From Tenacibaculum aiptasiae (GTDB taxonomy: Bacteria; Bacteroidota; Bacteroidia; Flavobacteriales; Flavobacteriaceae), in NCBI RefSeq assembly GCF_008806755.1, contig NZ_WAAU01000011.1:39374-103373 (forward strand): DNA of 64,000 nucleotides, read 5' to 3'. The notes below the pieces were generated by a model. That model was not told the DNA's origin. It did not search any database and saw nothing but the letters and a program-made list of their open reading frames with translations. The translations under genes were made by a program, and so were the position numbers. Of the stretch, positions 18,635 to 25,725 are shown piece after piece (the first letter of the stretch is position 1; every line of letters starts with the position of its first letter).

Positions 18635-19060
18635 TTACATCAACCATTCTTTAGGTAATGGAGGTAAATCCAATTCCTTAAACTCAATCTTTGTCTTAAT
18701 CGAAAAAAAAGGAACTTTTTGCACTGATATATTTACTTTATTTATTCTACCTATTTCTTTTATTACCTCCTTAAGTTTTTGTTGACGACATAGCACCATA
18801 CTATTCAGAATTACATTTGACTCTGTCCTTAAATCAAAACAATCAACATAAAAACATGGTGAACCATCTTTGTAAATTATAGCTTCGGTTGCTTTATAAT
18901 TTTTTAACTCTAAAATTTTCTTTGTACCTCTAATAGTTTTGTAAGTTATCAACTTAAACTCCATATTATTTTTCAAATAAAAGTAGGGGCTAGTTAAACA
19001 TATCTTTATCATGCAATTACATAGAACGAGAACAAACATTAACACAATAAGTATATTCAT
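18635..19060 (-). CDS. Orphan hypothetical protein, up to 141 residues
   Basis: Not recognised. If translated from 19060 the product has an N-terminal hydrophobic helix (ILIVLMFVLVLCNC) that could be a signal peptide or anchor. An internal ATG at residue 33 (18964) would give a soluble protein of 109 residues beginning MEFKLITYKT. The body has alternating strands and a proline-rich end (LPPLPKEW). It has no same-strand neighbours, and palindromic non-coding DNA lies on both sides, which suggests recently acquired or fast-evolving DNA. The reality of the gene is moderate, its start uncertain. Confidence 0.5.
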   Translation of the reverse strand: MNILIVLMFVLVLCNCMIKICLTSPYFYLKNNMEFKLITYKTIRGTKKILELKNYKATEAIIYKDGSPCFYVDCFDLRTESNVILNSMVLCRQQKLKEVIKEIGRINKVNISVQKVPFFSIKTKIEFKELDLPPLPKEWLM

Positions 19061-19100
19061 AGCCCTTACTTAGTATTGTCTATCAAAAACATTTTTATAA

Positions 19101-19179
19101 ATCATCAAACCCTATTCCGTAATACTATATTTAATAGAAAGAGCCTAAGTCCCCCAACTCAGTGAATAGGGCTGATGAT
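19101..19179. repeat. Imperfect palindrome 1 (15 bp paired, 46-nt loop)
   Basis: ATCATCA + CCCTATTC (19101-19107, 19110-19117) pairs with GAATAGGG + TGATGAT (19164-19171, 19173-19179), with a small internal loop. The loop contains a CCCCC run. As RNA it would be a stable long hairpin on either strand. Confidence 0.5.
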
Positions 19180-19202
19180 TATTTTATTATGATAAAATTT
19201 TA

Positions 19203-19317
19203 AAATCACCATCAACTCCCTACCAATAATCCATAGCCTAACCTTACATAACGTATCCCTAGATATCCCTTAATTATCTAAACATAATAACAAACTACTA
19301 TTATTGGTAGGTGATTT
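19203..19317. repeat. Imperfect palindrome 2 (18 bp paired, 10-nt bulge)
   Basis: AAATCAC (19203-19209) and CTACCAATAAT (19220-19230) pair with the continuous segment 19300-19317. One arm therefore carries a 10-nt bulge. The 69-nt loop has no ORF. Confidence 0.5.
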
Positions 19318-19547
19318 AACATTGATGGCCTCCACTCTATCATTGTTTCTTTATTCCTAACTTCATGAACTTTAAACTAGCTTCTTGATAAATAGATTTT
19401 ATAAAAAGAATTATCTAATTCTGTTTAGTAGAATACTATCATCACTAATTTAGTTAGAGTTATATATTTGCTAACTCCTATACAAAGAAACATCTATACC
19501 TAATTAAAACCTTATGCAAATCAACTAACGTATACATCTGTGTAACC

Positions 19548-19575
19548 AACGGTAGGTAATATGTAATAAACGGTA
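19548..19575 (+). promoter_or_regulatory. Candidate LytTR operator: AACGGTA direct repeats 21 bp apart
   Basis: AACGGTA occurs at 19548-19554 and 19569-19575, exactly 21 bp (two helical turns) apart. This is the spacing of known LytTR-domain sites such as those of AgrA and ComE. It lies about 230 bp before the LytS-like sensor operon whose regulator has a LytTR domain. Confidence 0.45.
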
Positions 19576-19806
19576 AATTCAAGGAGATGTCAGAAAGGCT
19601 TTTTTGAAGCCGTTTGAAGAATGTATTAGTTTTTATTAAAAAATAACTAGTAATGGGTAATTAAAGTCAAGTAATAAGTAACTAAAAATTAGTTCTTCTA
19701 ATCATAAAAAATTATATTTAACAGCCCAAACTACTTAAGTATAATAATTTTCTATTGTTAAAATGAATTAACATCACCTATTAATTTAGGTGTAATAATA
19801 TTATAT

Positions 19807-21891
19807 ATGATTAAGTGGGGGCTTAAATGGAATCGAAGAATAAGTTTGTTATGGCTTATTGTTTCTTCTATACATTGTTTTTCTCAGAATAAAATAAACG
19901 AAATTTCAATTGCCGACAGTGGCATCTCTTCATCTCAAAATAAAATTTTATTTATAGATAGTTCCGGTTTTATCTGGCACAATAGCCTAAATGGTGTTAC
20001 CAGAGAAATGGGAAACCAAAAAGAATTTTATAAGCTAAAAACTAAAAATGGTAATATCATTGAAGAAGTATACGATTTTATTGAAACTAAAAATGGACTA
20101 TTCTGGGCTTTAACCGAATTTGGGGCTTTCGAAATTGATCCAACCAAAGGAGTTATTCAATGTTTACATCCTACAGAAAAAATTGGAGAAAAAAGAGATA
20201 GTTGGTTTAACTCCGCTTATGAAGATGCAAATGGTAATATTTGGTTAGGTACCTGTACCAATACATTTTATTGTATTAGACCAAATCAAGAAACAAAAAA
20301 ATATAGCTTCAATGTTCCCTTACCTAAAGATAATCTTCATCTACTATTAATCTCTAAAATTTTAAACATAAAAAATCAACAGATTACTTTTTTAACTTAT
20401 CATGGTATTTATGTAGGAGAATTAGAGAGTAAAAAACTAACTTTTCATCCTTTACCAAATTTTTTCTTAAACAAAATAGAAAAAGATTATAAAGATCGTC
20501 CATTTTACTATCTCAAATCACATCAAAATATTCCTTATAAAGAAAGTTATTCAGGAAAATTCAAACTACAAAAAAAACAAGGAGGCTATTTTTATGATAA
20601 AAACCTAGAAGCATTTGTTCTTCAATTACCCTTTTTTAATTATAAATTAAAGTACACATCAAAAAATACATATAAGTTAATAGCAACTGACACCAAAAAA
20701 ATATACTTAGGAACTATTGAGTTTCGTAATGGAATACCTATTTTAAAAAACAATACTTTAAATTCTATTAACGTATCTGTAAAAGAGGTAGAATTTTTTC
20801 AAAACAATACTATTATAGGTATAAGCCCTGAAAAAATCTACTGCTTTCAACTTTATAATAATTCCTTTAATCGATTTTTAAGTAATAAAAACAAACTCAT
20901 TAGTACTAGAGGAATTATTGAGGACGATAGTTTAAACACCTATGTTGCTGCTCATTATGGTTTGTATAAAAAAACTATTACAGACAGTATTTTTTCAAAA
21001 ATTGAATTAAAAAACACTACCAATAAAGATCCATTTTATGAAGGAATTATCTACGATATAGAATTTATTAATAATGAAAGTAAAGTTATTTTATATGGTT
21101 TTGCAAATCGCCTTTTTGATGTTGATTTAAAAACTAATACTTTTAATGTACACCCTATTTTTAATGAGCTAAAATTAAAATTTCCTCCTACTATTATAGA
21201 TATTCTAAATAGTAACTATAATGAATTATTACTAGCCACTACTAATGGTCTTTTTAAATATAATTTAAGCACTAAAAAATTAATTTACACTGGAAACTTA
21301 TCTCCTTCAATATCTTTAAATAAAGAAGTTAATTATTTATTTTTAGATAAAGAAAATAATAATCTATGGATTGGAGGGCTACAAGGCCTATACAAAAAAA
21401 ACTTAAAAACCAATAAGGCTGTTACTTATCTAAAAAATGATAATTCAAACTTAGATATGTCAAAATCTATAAAGGTTATCACAAAGGATTCTTATGGAAA
21501 CATTTGGGCTGGTTCTCGTGATGGTCTTTATAAAATCTCAGCAAAATCCAATTATAAAGACATAGAATTAAAAGACTTCGGGTTAAAAAACAACAATATT
21601 GTAGGATTAATTCCACATGGTAATTTTTTATGGATTAGTACTTTTAATGGACTCATACAACTCAATTTAGAAAACTCATTAACTAATCATTATTATGAAA
21701 AAGATGGAATGCCTCATAATGAATTTAATGCTAAGTCTTTTTATAAGGCTAAAAACGGTACTTTATATTTTGGAGGTTTAAATGGTATTGTAAACTTTAA
21801 TCCTGATGAACTAATATTTAATCCTCAAAAGTCATCCATTTATTGTTCTTATATACAGAAATACAATCCAGAAAAAAAAGAAAGTTACTAG
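19807..21891 (+). CDS. Two-component sensor, N-terminal propeller part (frameshifted from the kinase part)
   Basis: 694 residues: signal peptide (ISLLWLIVSSIHCFSQ), then repeats of the Reg_prop type, each with a glycine/tryptophan strand (NIWLGTCTNTF, NLWIGGLQGLY, NIWAGSRDGLY, FLWISTFNGLI), forming the periplasmic double propeller of hybrid or LytS-like sensors. It ends abruptly at TAG 21889, just before the Y_Y_Y domain that should follow. The Y_Y_Y, membrane helix and kinase are encoded from 21899 in another frame. The break falls at an A8 tract (21872-21879). I treat the two ORFs as one gene interrupted by indels or sequencing error. Confidence 0.8.
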   Translation: MIKWGLKWNRRISLLWLIVSSIHCFSQNKINEISIADSGISSSQNKILFIDSSGFIWHNSLNGVTREMGNQKEFYKLKTKNGNIIEEVYDFIETKNGLFWALTEFGAFEIDPTKGVIQCLHPTEKIGEKRDSWFNSAYEDANGNIWLGTCTNTFYCIRPNQETKKYSFNVPLPKDNLHLLLISKILNIKNQQITFLTYHGIYVGELESKKLTFHPLPNFFLNKIEKDYKDRPFYYLKSHQNIPYKESYSGKFKLQKKQGGYFYDKNLEAFVLQLPFFNYKLKYTSKNTYKLIATDTKKIYLGTIEFRNGIPILKNNTLNSINVSVKEVEFFQNNTIIGISPEKIYCFQLYNNSFNRFLSNKNKLISTRGIIEDDSLNTYVAAHYGLYKKTITDSIFSKIELKNTTNKDPFYEGIIYDIEFINNESKVILYGFANRLFDVDLKTNTFNVHPIFNELKLKFPPTIIDILNSNYNELLLATTNGLFKYNLSTKKLIYTGNLSPSISLNKEVNYLFLDKENNNLWIGGLQGLYKKNLKTNKAVTYLKNDNSNLDMSKSIKVITKDSYGNIWAGSRDGLYKISAKSNYKDIELKDFGLKNNNIVGLIPHGNFLWISTFNGLIQLNLENSLTNHYYEKDGMPHNEFNAKSFYKAKNGTLYFGGLNGIVNFNPDELIFNPQKSSIYCSYIQKYNPEKKESY

Positions 21892-21898
21892 AACACGA

Positions 21899-22951
21899 AT
21901 GGGGCTTTCAAACAAACCTAAAAAAATAAAGCTTTCTTATAATCATAATAGTATAGAAATGGGATTTGCTTTGAAAAACAGTGTTATAAACAATGCAAAT
22001 GATAACCTTTTCTTTTACAAGCTTAGCTATTATGATAATAATGAATGGACAAAAATGGAAAACACTAGCTCATTACGTTTAAGAGATTTACCTTCTGGAA
22101 ATCATACACTAGAAATAAAAGGTTATGATAATGAAGGAAAACAATCAAATCATTTAAAATATAACATTTTTGTTTCTCAAATTTTTTATAAAACAACCTG
22201 GTTTTATTATTTAAGTACATTAATAATTTTATCCAGTTTATATCTTTTTTATCAACATAAAAAAAATAGAATTCATGAAAAATATTTAGCACAACTACAA
22301 ATTGTCAAACAAGAATCTAAGGCATTGAGAGCGCAAATGAATCCTCATTTTATATCGAATGCTTTAAATGGTATTCAAAGCGTATTAATTTTTGATGGTG
22401 TTAAAGTAGCAACACATTATATTCAAATATTCTCTAAACTTTTTCGAACAACATTAGATATGACAGGGTCTGAGTGGACTTTTTTAAAAGATGAAATATC
22501 TTATTTAAAAAATTATATTGAATTAGAAGAAATGCGTTTCGAAAAAAAACTAAACACTATTTTCAATATCTCCCCTGAAATAAATATCAACTACCATAAA
22601 ATACCCTGCATGCTAATTCAACCCATAATTGAAAATGCTATTATACATGGATTATCTAACAAAGAAGAGAATTGGAAATTAACTATAGATTTTTCAATGA
22701 TAGATGATTATATTCAAATTAAAGTTATCGATAATGGTGTTGGAAGAGCTGCTGCTAAAATTAATAGAAGGAAAAAGAGACGCTCTTGGAGTACCGAGAT
22801 TTTAAAAGATAGAATTTCTGGTTACAATAGTATACATGAGAAAAAAATGCGATTACAAATAATTGATTTACATGAAAATGGTACCCCTTCAGGAACCAAG
22901 GTTGTTTTAAACATACCTACCCAAAATAACATGACATCACATAAAAAATAA
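21899..22951 (+). CDS. Two-component sensor, C-terminal part: Y_Y_Y domain, membrane helix, LytS-type histidine kinase
   Basis: 350 residues from the first ATG of this frame, which is probably not a true start. A Y_Y_Y beta-sandwich (KLSYNHNSIEMGFAL to about residue 95), one transmembrane helix (about 100-118), a short coiled region and a His_kinase domain with RAQMNPHF (phospho-acceptor H150) follow. The ATPase has PIIENAIIHG and DNGVG boxes. Adding one A to each of the tracts at 21872 and 21920 would join it to the propeller ORF through a natural-looking linker. It is followed 3 bp later by its LytTR response regulator. Confidence 0.85.
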   Translation: MGLSNKPKKIKLSYNHNSIEMGFALKNSVINNANDNLFFYKLSYYDNNEWTKMENTSSLRLRDLPSGNHTLEIKGYDNEGKQSNHLKYNIFVSQIFYKTTWFYYLSTLIILSSLYLFYQHKKNRIHEKYLAQLQIVKQESKALRAQMNPHFISNALNGIQSVLIFDGVKVATHYIQIFSKLFRTTLDMTGSEWTFLKDEISYLKNYIELEEMRFEKKLNTIFNISPEININYHKIPCMLIQPIIENAIIHGLSNKEENWKLTIDFSMIDDYIQIKVIDNGVGRAAAKINRRKKRRSWSTEILKDRISGYNSIHEKKMRLQIIDLHENGTPSGTKVVLNIPTQNNMTSHKK

Positions 22952-22954
22952 ACT

Positions 22955-23710
22955 ATGGATAAAATAAATGCTATTATTATAGACGATGAAGTAAAAAACA
23001 TTAGACTCCTAAAATATTATTTAAATGAGTTTTGTGGAGATATTAATGTAATAGCAGAAGCTACTTCTTTTGAAGAAGGAATAAAAGTTTTACAAAACAA
23101 CAATACTGATATCTTATTTCTAGATATACAATTAAAAGACAAAACTGGATTTGAATTATTAGACTGTATTTTACCAGAAAATCTAAAAGTAATATTTGTT
23201 ACTTCTCATGAAAAGTATGCTTTAAAAGCCTTTAAATACAATGCTGTTGATTATATTTTAAAACCAGTTATTACAGAAGAATTAATCTCTGCTGTGAATA
23301 GAGTAAAAAAAGATATTCAAGAAGAAATATTTACATCAAAAACACAAATTAACAGTCTAAATAAAACAATCAGTGATTCTATAAAACAAGATTTCATAGC
23401 AATACCATCTAACGATCGTATTGAGTTGATTAAATTTAAAGATATTGTTTTTTTAGAATCTCAAGGACGCTATACCATTTTTCATTGTACTAACAACAGG
23501 CAAATAATAGCATCTCGTAATCTTGGTGATTACGATGATGTTTTTGATGGTTTACCCTTTTTTAGAACTCATAAAAGTTATATCATCAACATAAATCATA
23601 CTTCAAAAATTATTAAAAATGACGGTTTTTATTGCAAAATGAATAACAATAAAAACATTCCAGTAGCTAGAAGAAGACAAGAAATATTAAATAGAGTCTT
23701 AGGTATTTAA
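22955..23710 (+). CDS. LytTR family response regulator
   Basis: 251 residues. Receiver domain (1-120) with acidic pocket DDE at 10-12 and phospho-acceptor D57 in LFLDIQL; conserved K in YILKPV near 104. The C-terminal LytTR DNA-binding domain (about 150-250) includes FLESQGRYTIFH and the FFRTHKSYIIN box. It is directly downstream of the LytS-like kinase (3 bp) and is its cognate regulator. Targets are unknown, but AACGGTA repeats with 21-bp spacing upstream of the operon are a candidate site for self-regulation. Confidence 0.93.
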   Translation: MDKINAIIIDDEVKNIRLLKYYLNEFCGDINVIAEATSFEEGIKVLQNNNTDILFLDIQLKDKTGFELLDCILPENLKVIFVTSHEKYALKAFKYNAVDYILKPVITEELISAVNRVKKDIQEEIFTSKTQINSLNKTISDSIKQDFIAIPSNDRIELIKFKDIVFLESQGRYTIFHCTNNRQIIASRNLGDYDDVFDGLPFFRTHKSYIININHTSKIIKNDGFYCKMNNNKNIPVARRRQEILNRVLGI

Positions 23711-23716
23711 AATAAA

Positions 23717-23741
23717 AAAAGGCATTTATAAAATGCCTTTT
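23717..23741. terminator. Bidirectional terminator between the LytTR regulator and ssb
   Basis: 11-bp stem AAAAGGCATTT / AAATGCCTTTT with loop ATA, between convergent genes. Confidence 0.85.
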
Positions 23742-23768
23742 CCTCTTTTTCATAAAACAACTTTCCCA

Positions 23769-24104
23769 CTATTTACCACCTAGCATTAGTAATTCATTAC
23801 AAATTACTTCGGTAACATAGCGCTTAATACCTTCTTTATCTTCAAAAGATCTAGAAGTTAATTTTCCTTCAATCATTACTTCACTTCCTTTCTGCAAGTA
23901 TTGTTCTATAATTTCAGCAATCTTATTCCATGCAACTATATAGTGCCATTCTGTATCAGTAACTTTTTCTCCTTCCGAGTTTTTATACGTTTCATTTGTA
24001 GCTAATGAAAACTTAGCTATTTTTTTACCATTATCTAAATTGATAATTTCTGGGTCATTTCCTAAATTTCCAATCAACTGTACTCTGTTTTTTAGTGCAT
24101 TCAT
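23769..24104 (-). CDS. ssb: Short single-stranded DNA-binding protein
   Basis: 111 residues: only the OB fold (NRVQLIGNLGNDPEI, SLATNETYKN, YLQKGSEVMIEGKL, TEVICNELLMLGG). The disordered linker and the acidic DDDIPF-type tail that recruits partners in the main SSB are missing. This suggests a second, accessory SSB (natural transformation or phage-like type) rather than the replicative one. It is a single gene, divergent from the acetyltransferase. Confidence 0.9.
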   Translation of the reverse strand: MNALKNRVQLIGNLGNDPEIINLDNGKKIAKFSLATNETYKNSEGEKVTDTEWHYIVAWNKIAEIIEQYLQKGSEVMIEGKLTSRSFEDKEGIKRYVTEVICNELLMLGGK

Positions 24105-24197
24105 AATTATTATTTTTTCATTAAACAGTTAAGACTTTGTTATTCAATCGAATTAACACTGCAAATATCTAACACAATCCAAATCATAATCGGTAAG

Positions 24198-24236
24198 TAG
24201 TCGTTTGTTTTCGTTTGTAAATGAATGTAGTCGTTT
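24198..24236. repeat. TCGTTT repeats in helical phase in the ssb/acetyltransferase promoter region
   Basis: TCGTTT occurs at 24201, 24211 and 24231, that is 10 and 20 bp apart; the longer TAGTCGTTT occurs at 24198 and 24228. It lies between the divergent starts, so it may be a regulator site. Confidence 0.35.
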
Positions 24237-24245
24237 ATATTTTCC

Positions 24246-24253
24246 TATATTTG
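24246..24253 (+). promoter_or_regulatory. -7 box of the acetyltransferase gene
   Basis: TATATTTG, an exact TAnnTTTG match, 20 bp before the ATG at 24273. No -33 TTTG at the expected distance. Confidence 0.55.
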
Positions 24254-24272
24254 AAAAAAAGCATAGCTAAAA

Positions 24273-24815
24273 ATGAAGTTCCAATTAGAAACAAATCGTT
24301 TGAAATTAAGGCCGTTTGAAAAAAAAGATACAGTACATATCTTTGAATTAGACTCAAACCCAGAAGTACATAAATATCTTGGAAATAATCCAATTACTAC
24401 TTATAAACAGGCTGAAGATATTATTGAATTTTTCGAAAAACAATACAATGAAAATGGTATTGGTAGGCTTGCTGCATTTGAAAAAGAATCAGGAGATTTT
24501 ATAGGATGGTCAGGGTTAAAATTTAATAAAGGTATAGAAGAAGAATTAAATGGCTTTACAAACTTTATTGATATAGGCTATAGATTATTACCAAAATTCT
24601 GGGGAAAAGGATATGCAACAGAATCAGCAATAACATGTTTAAAATTTGGTTTCAAGCAAATGAAATATGATATCATTTATGGAGCTGCAGAAACAGATAA
24701 TATTGGATCCAATAAAATTCTACAAAAAATAGGATTGAAATATGTAAACGATTTTAAGTTCGAAGGTAACAATGCTAAATGGTATGAATTGAAAAAAACA
24801 GACTATGGATGCTAA
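24273..24815 (+). CDS. GNAT family N-acetyltransferase (RimJ/RimL-like)
   Basis: 180 residues. The opening ETNRLKLRPFEKKD, the FIDIGYRLLPKFWGKGYATES acetyl-CoA loop (near 110-130) and the closing DNIGSNKILQKIGLKYV are those of the Acetyltransf_3 group that modifies N-termini or small molecules. The substrate is unknown. The downstream zinc-ribbon gene overlaps its end by 11 bp, so the two are translated from one message. Confidence 0.9.
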   Translation: MKFQLETNRLKLRPFEKKDTVHIFELDSNPEVHKYLGNNPITTYKQAEDIIEFFEKQYNENGIGRLAAFEKESGDFIGWSGLKFNKGIEEELNGFTNFIDIGYRLLPKFWGKGYATESAITCLKFGFKQMKYDIIYGAAETDNIGSNKILQKIGLKYVNDFKFEGNNAKWYELKKTDYGC

Positions 24816-25155
24816 AAAATGTTTAGAATGTGCTGAAAAAGTTATTGGTAGAGTTGATAAAAAATTCTGTTCTGATTATTGTCGAAACGCCTATAACAAT
24901 AAAATTAACAAGGAAAGTAAAAACCTCGTTAGAAATACCAATAATAGATTGCGTAAAAATTATAAAATCCTTGCTGAACTTAACGCATCGGGAAAGACAA
25001 AAGTTAGCAGGCGTAAATTATTTGATAGAGGTTTTGATTTTAAATTCATCACCTCTATCTATACTACAAAAACAGGAAACACCTATTTTTATGTATATGA
25101 CCAAGGATACTTAGAACTGGAAAATGAAATGTATTTATTGGTTAAACAAGATTAA
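24805..25155 (+). CDS. Small zinc-ribbon hypothetical protein
   Basis: 116 residues. A CxxC...CxxxC ribbon at C6, C9, C22 and C26 (KKCLECAEK, KFCSDYCRNAY) resembles the DUF2116-type treble-clef ribbons. A basic helix and a beta-rich C-terminus (TGNTYFYVYDQGYLEL) follow. Nucleic-acid contact is likely from the charge, but no function is known. It overlaps the acetyltransferase by 11 bp and ends exactly against the stop codon of the convergent CBS gene. A second overlapping frame (24830-25114) is not credible. Confidence 0.8.
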   Translation: MDAKKCLECAEKVIGRVDKKFCSDYCRNAYNNKINKESKNLVRNTNNRLRKNYKILAELNASGKTKVSRRKLFDRGFDFKFITSIYTTKTGNTYFYVYDQGYLELENEMYLLVKQD

Positions 25156-25623
25156 TTATTTCCAAGTATTACCTTTTAACTTCATTGCAGCTTTTAACAC
25201 ATCCTTTTGACTTATTAATCCAACTAATCTTCCGTTTTCAGTAATTGGAAAACGTCTCCTTTTCGATTCTAAAAACTTATTAGCAGCATCAAAAATATTC
25301 ATATCTCCATCAATAGTTTCAACCTGCGTAATCATGGCCTTTGAAACTGTATTATTTTTATCAATAGGTAAATTATGATATCTACTTTCAGATATTTGTT
25401 TTATACAATCTCCTTCAGAAATTATTCCAACTAATTCATTCTTATCATTGACAACAGGACCTCCAGAAATTTTATTTTTAATTAGAGAATCGATAACATC
25501 TTCAATAGATTGATCTTCTCTAAACGTAATAAGATTTTTAGACATATAATCAGAAACCAAAATTGGCACTGACTCTTTTTCTTGTTGATTTGTTCGCTTC
25601 CCTTGAAAGTTAATAATTCCCAT
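25156..25623 (-). CDS. Tandem CBS domain protein
   Basis: 155 residues with two CBS modules: VSDYMSKNLITF to GIISEGDCI (about 23-80), and VSKAMITQVETI to VGLISQKDVLKA (about 92-148). Stand-alone CBS pairs bind adenine nucleotides and act as energy or ion sensors. A basic N-terminal extension of about 20 residues is not part of either module. The partner is unknown. Its stop abuts that of the zinc-ribbon gene on the other strand. Confidence 0.88.
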   Translation of the reverse strand: MGIINFQGKRTNQQEKESVPILVSDYMSKNLITFREDQSIEDVIDSLIKNKISGGPVVNDKNELVGIISEGDCIKQISESRYHNLPIDKNNTVSKAMITQVETIDGDMNIFDAANKFLESKRRRFPITENGRLVGLISQKDVLKAAMKLKGNTWK

Positions 25624-25725
25624 AATAGTAAGATTTAGCTACTAAATATACTGATTTTTAACTAATTAACTATTTCGCAGATAAAGAATAAATTTACTTA
25701 CTTTTATATGCATTAAAATTTTACT

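Larger units (their letters stand above)
19061..19806. other. 746-bp non-coding region with two large imperfect palindromes and LytTR-type repeats
   Basis: No convincing ORF on either strand. It contains two long inverted repeats (19101-19179 and 19203-19317), a pair of AACGGTA direct repeats (19548-19575), a 5-bp GGCTT/AAGCC hairpin (19597-19611) and a CACCTA/TAGGTG dyad (19776-19793) shortly before the sensor-kinase start. It is unusually long for a spacer in this window. Confidence 0.7.

Noticed and set aside
21872..21891. Programmed ribosomal frameshift joining the sensor-kinase halves
   Set aside because: The tract is only an A8 run without the expected stimulatory signal, and a single shift gives a poor linker. 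Two small indels or sequencing errors explain the frames better.
24830..25114. 94-residue frame overlapping the zinc-ribbon gene
   Set aside because: It lies entirely within the zinc-ribbon gene in another frame. The latter has a clean CxxC/CxxxC ribbon and is coupled to the acetyltransferase gene; the alternative has no family features.
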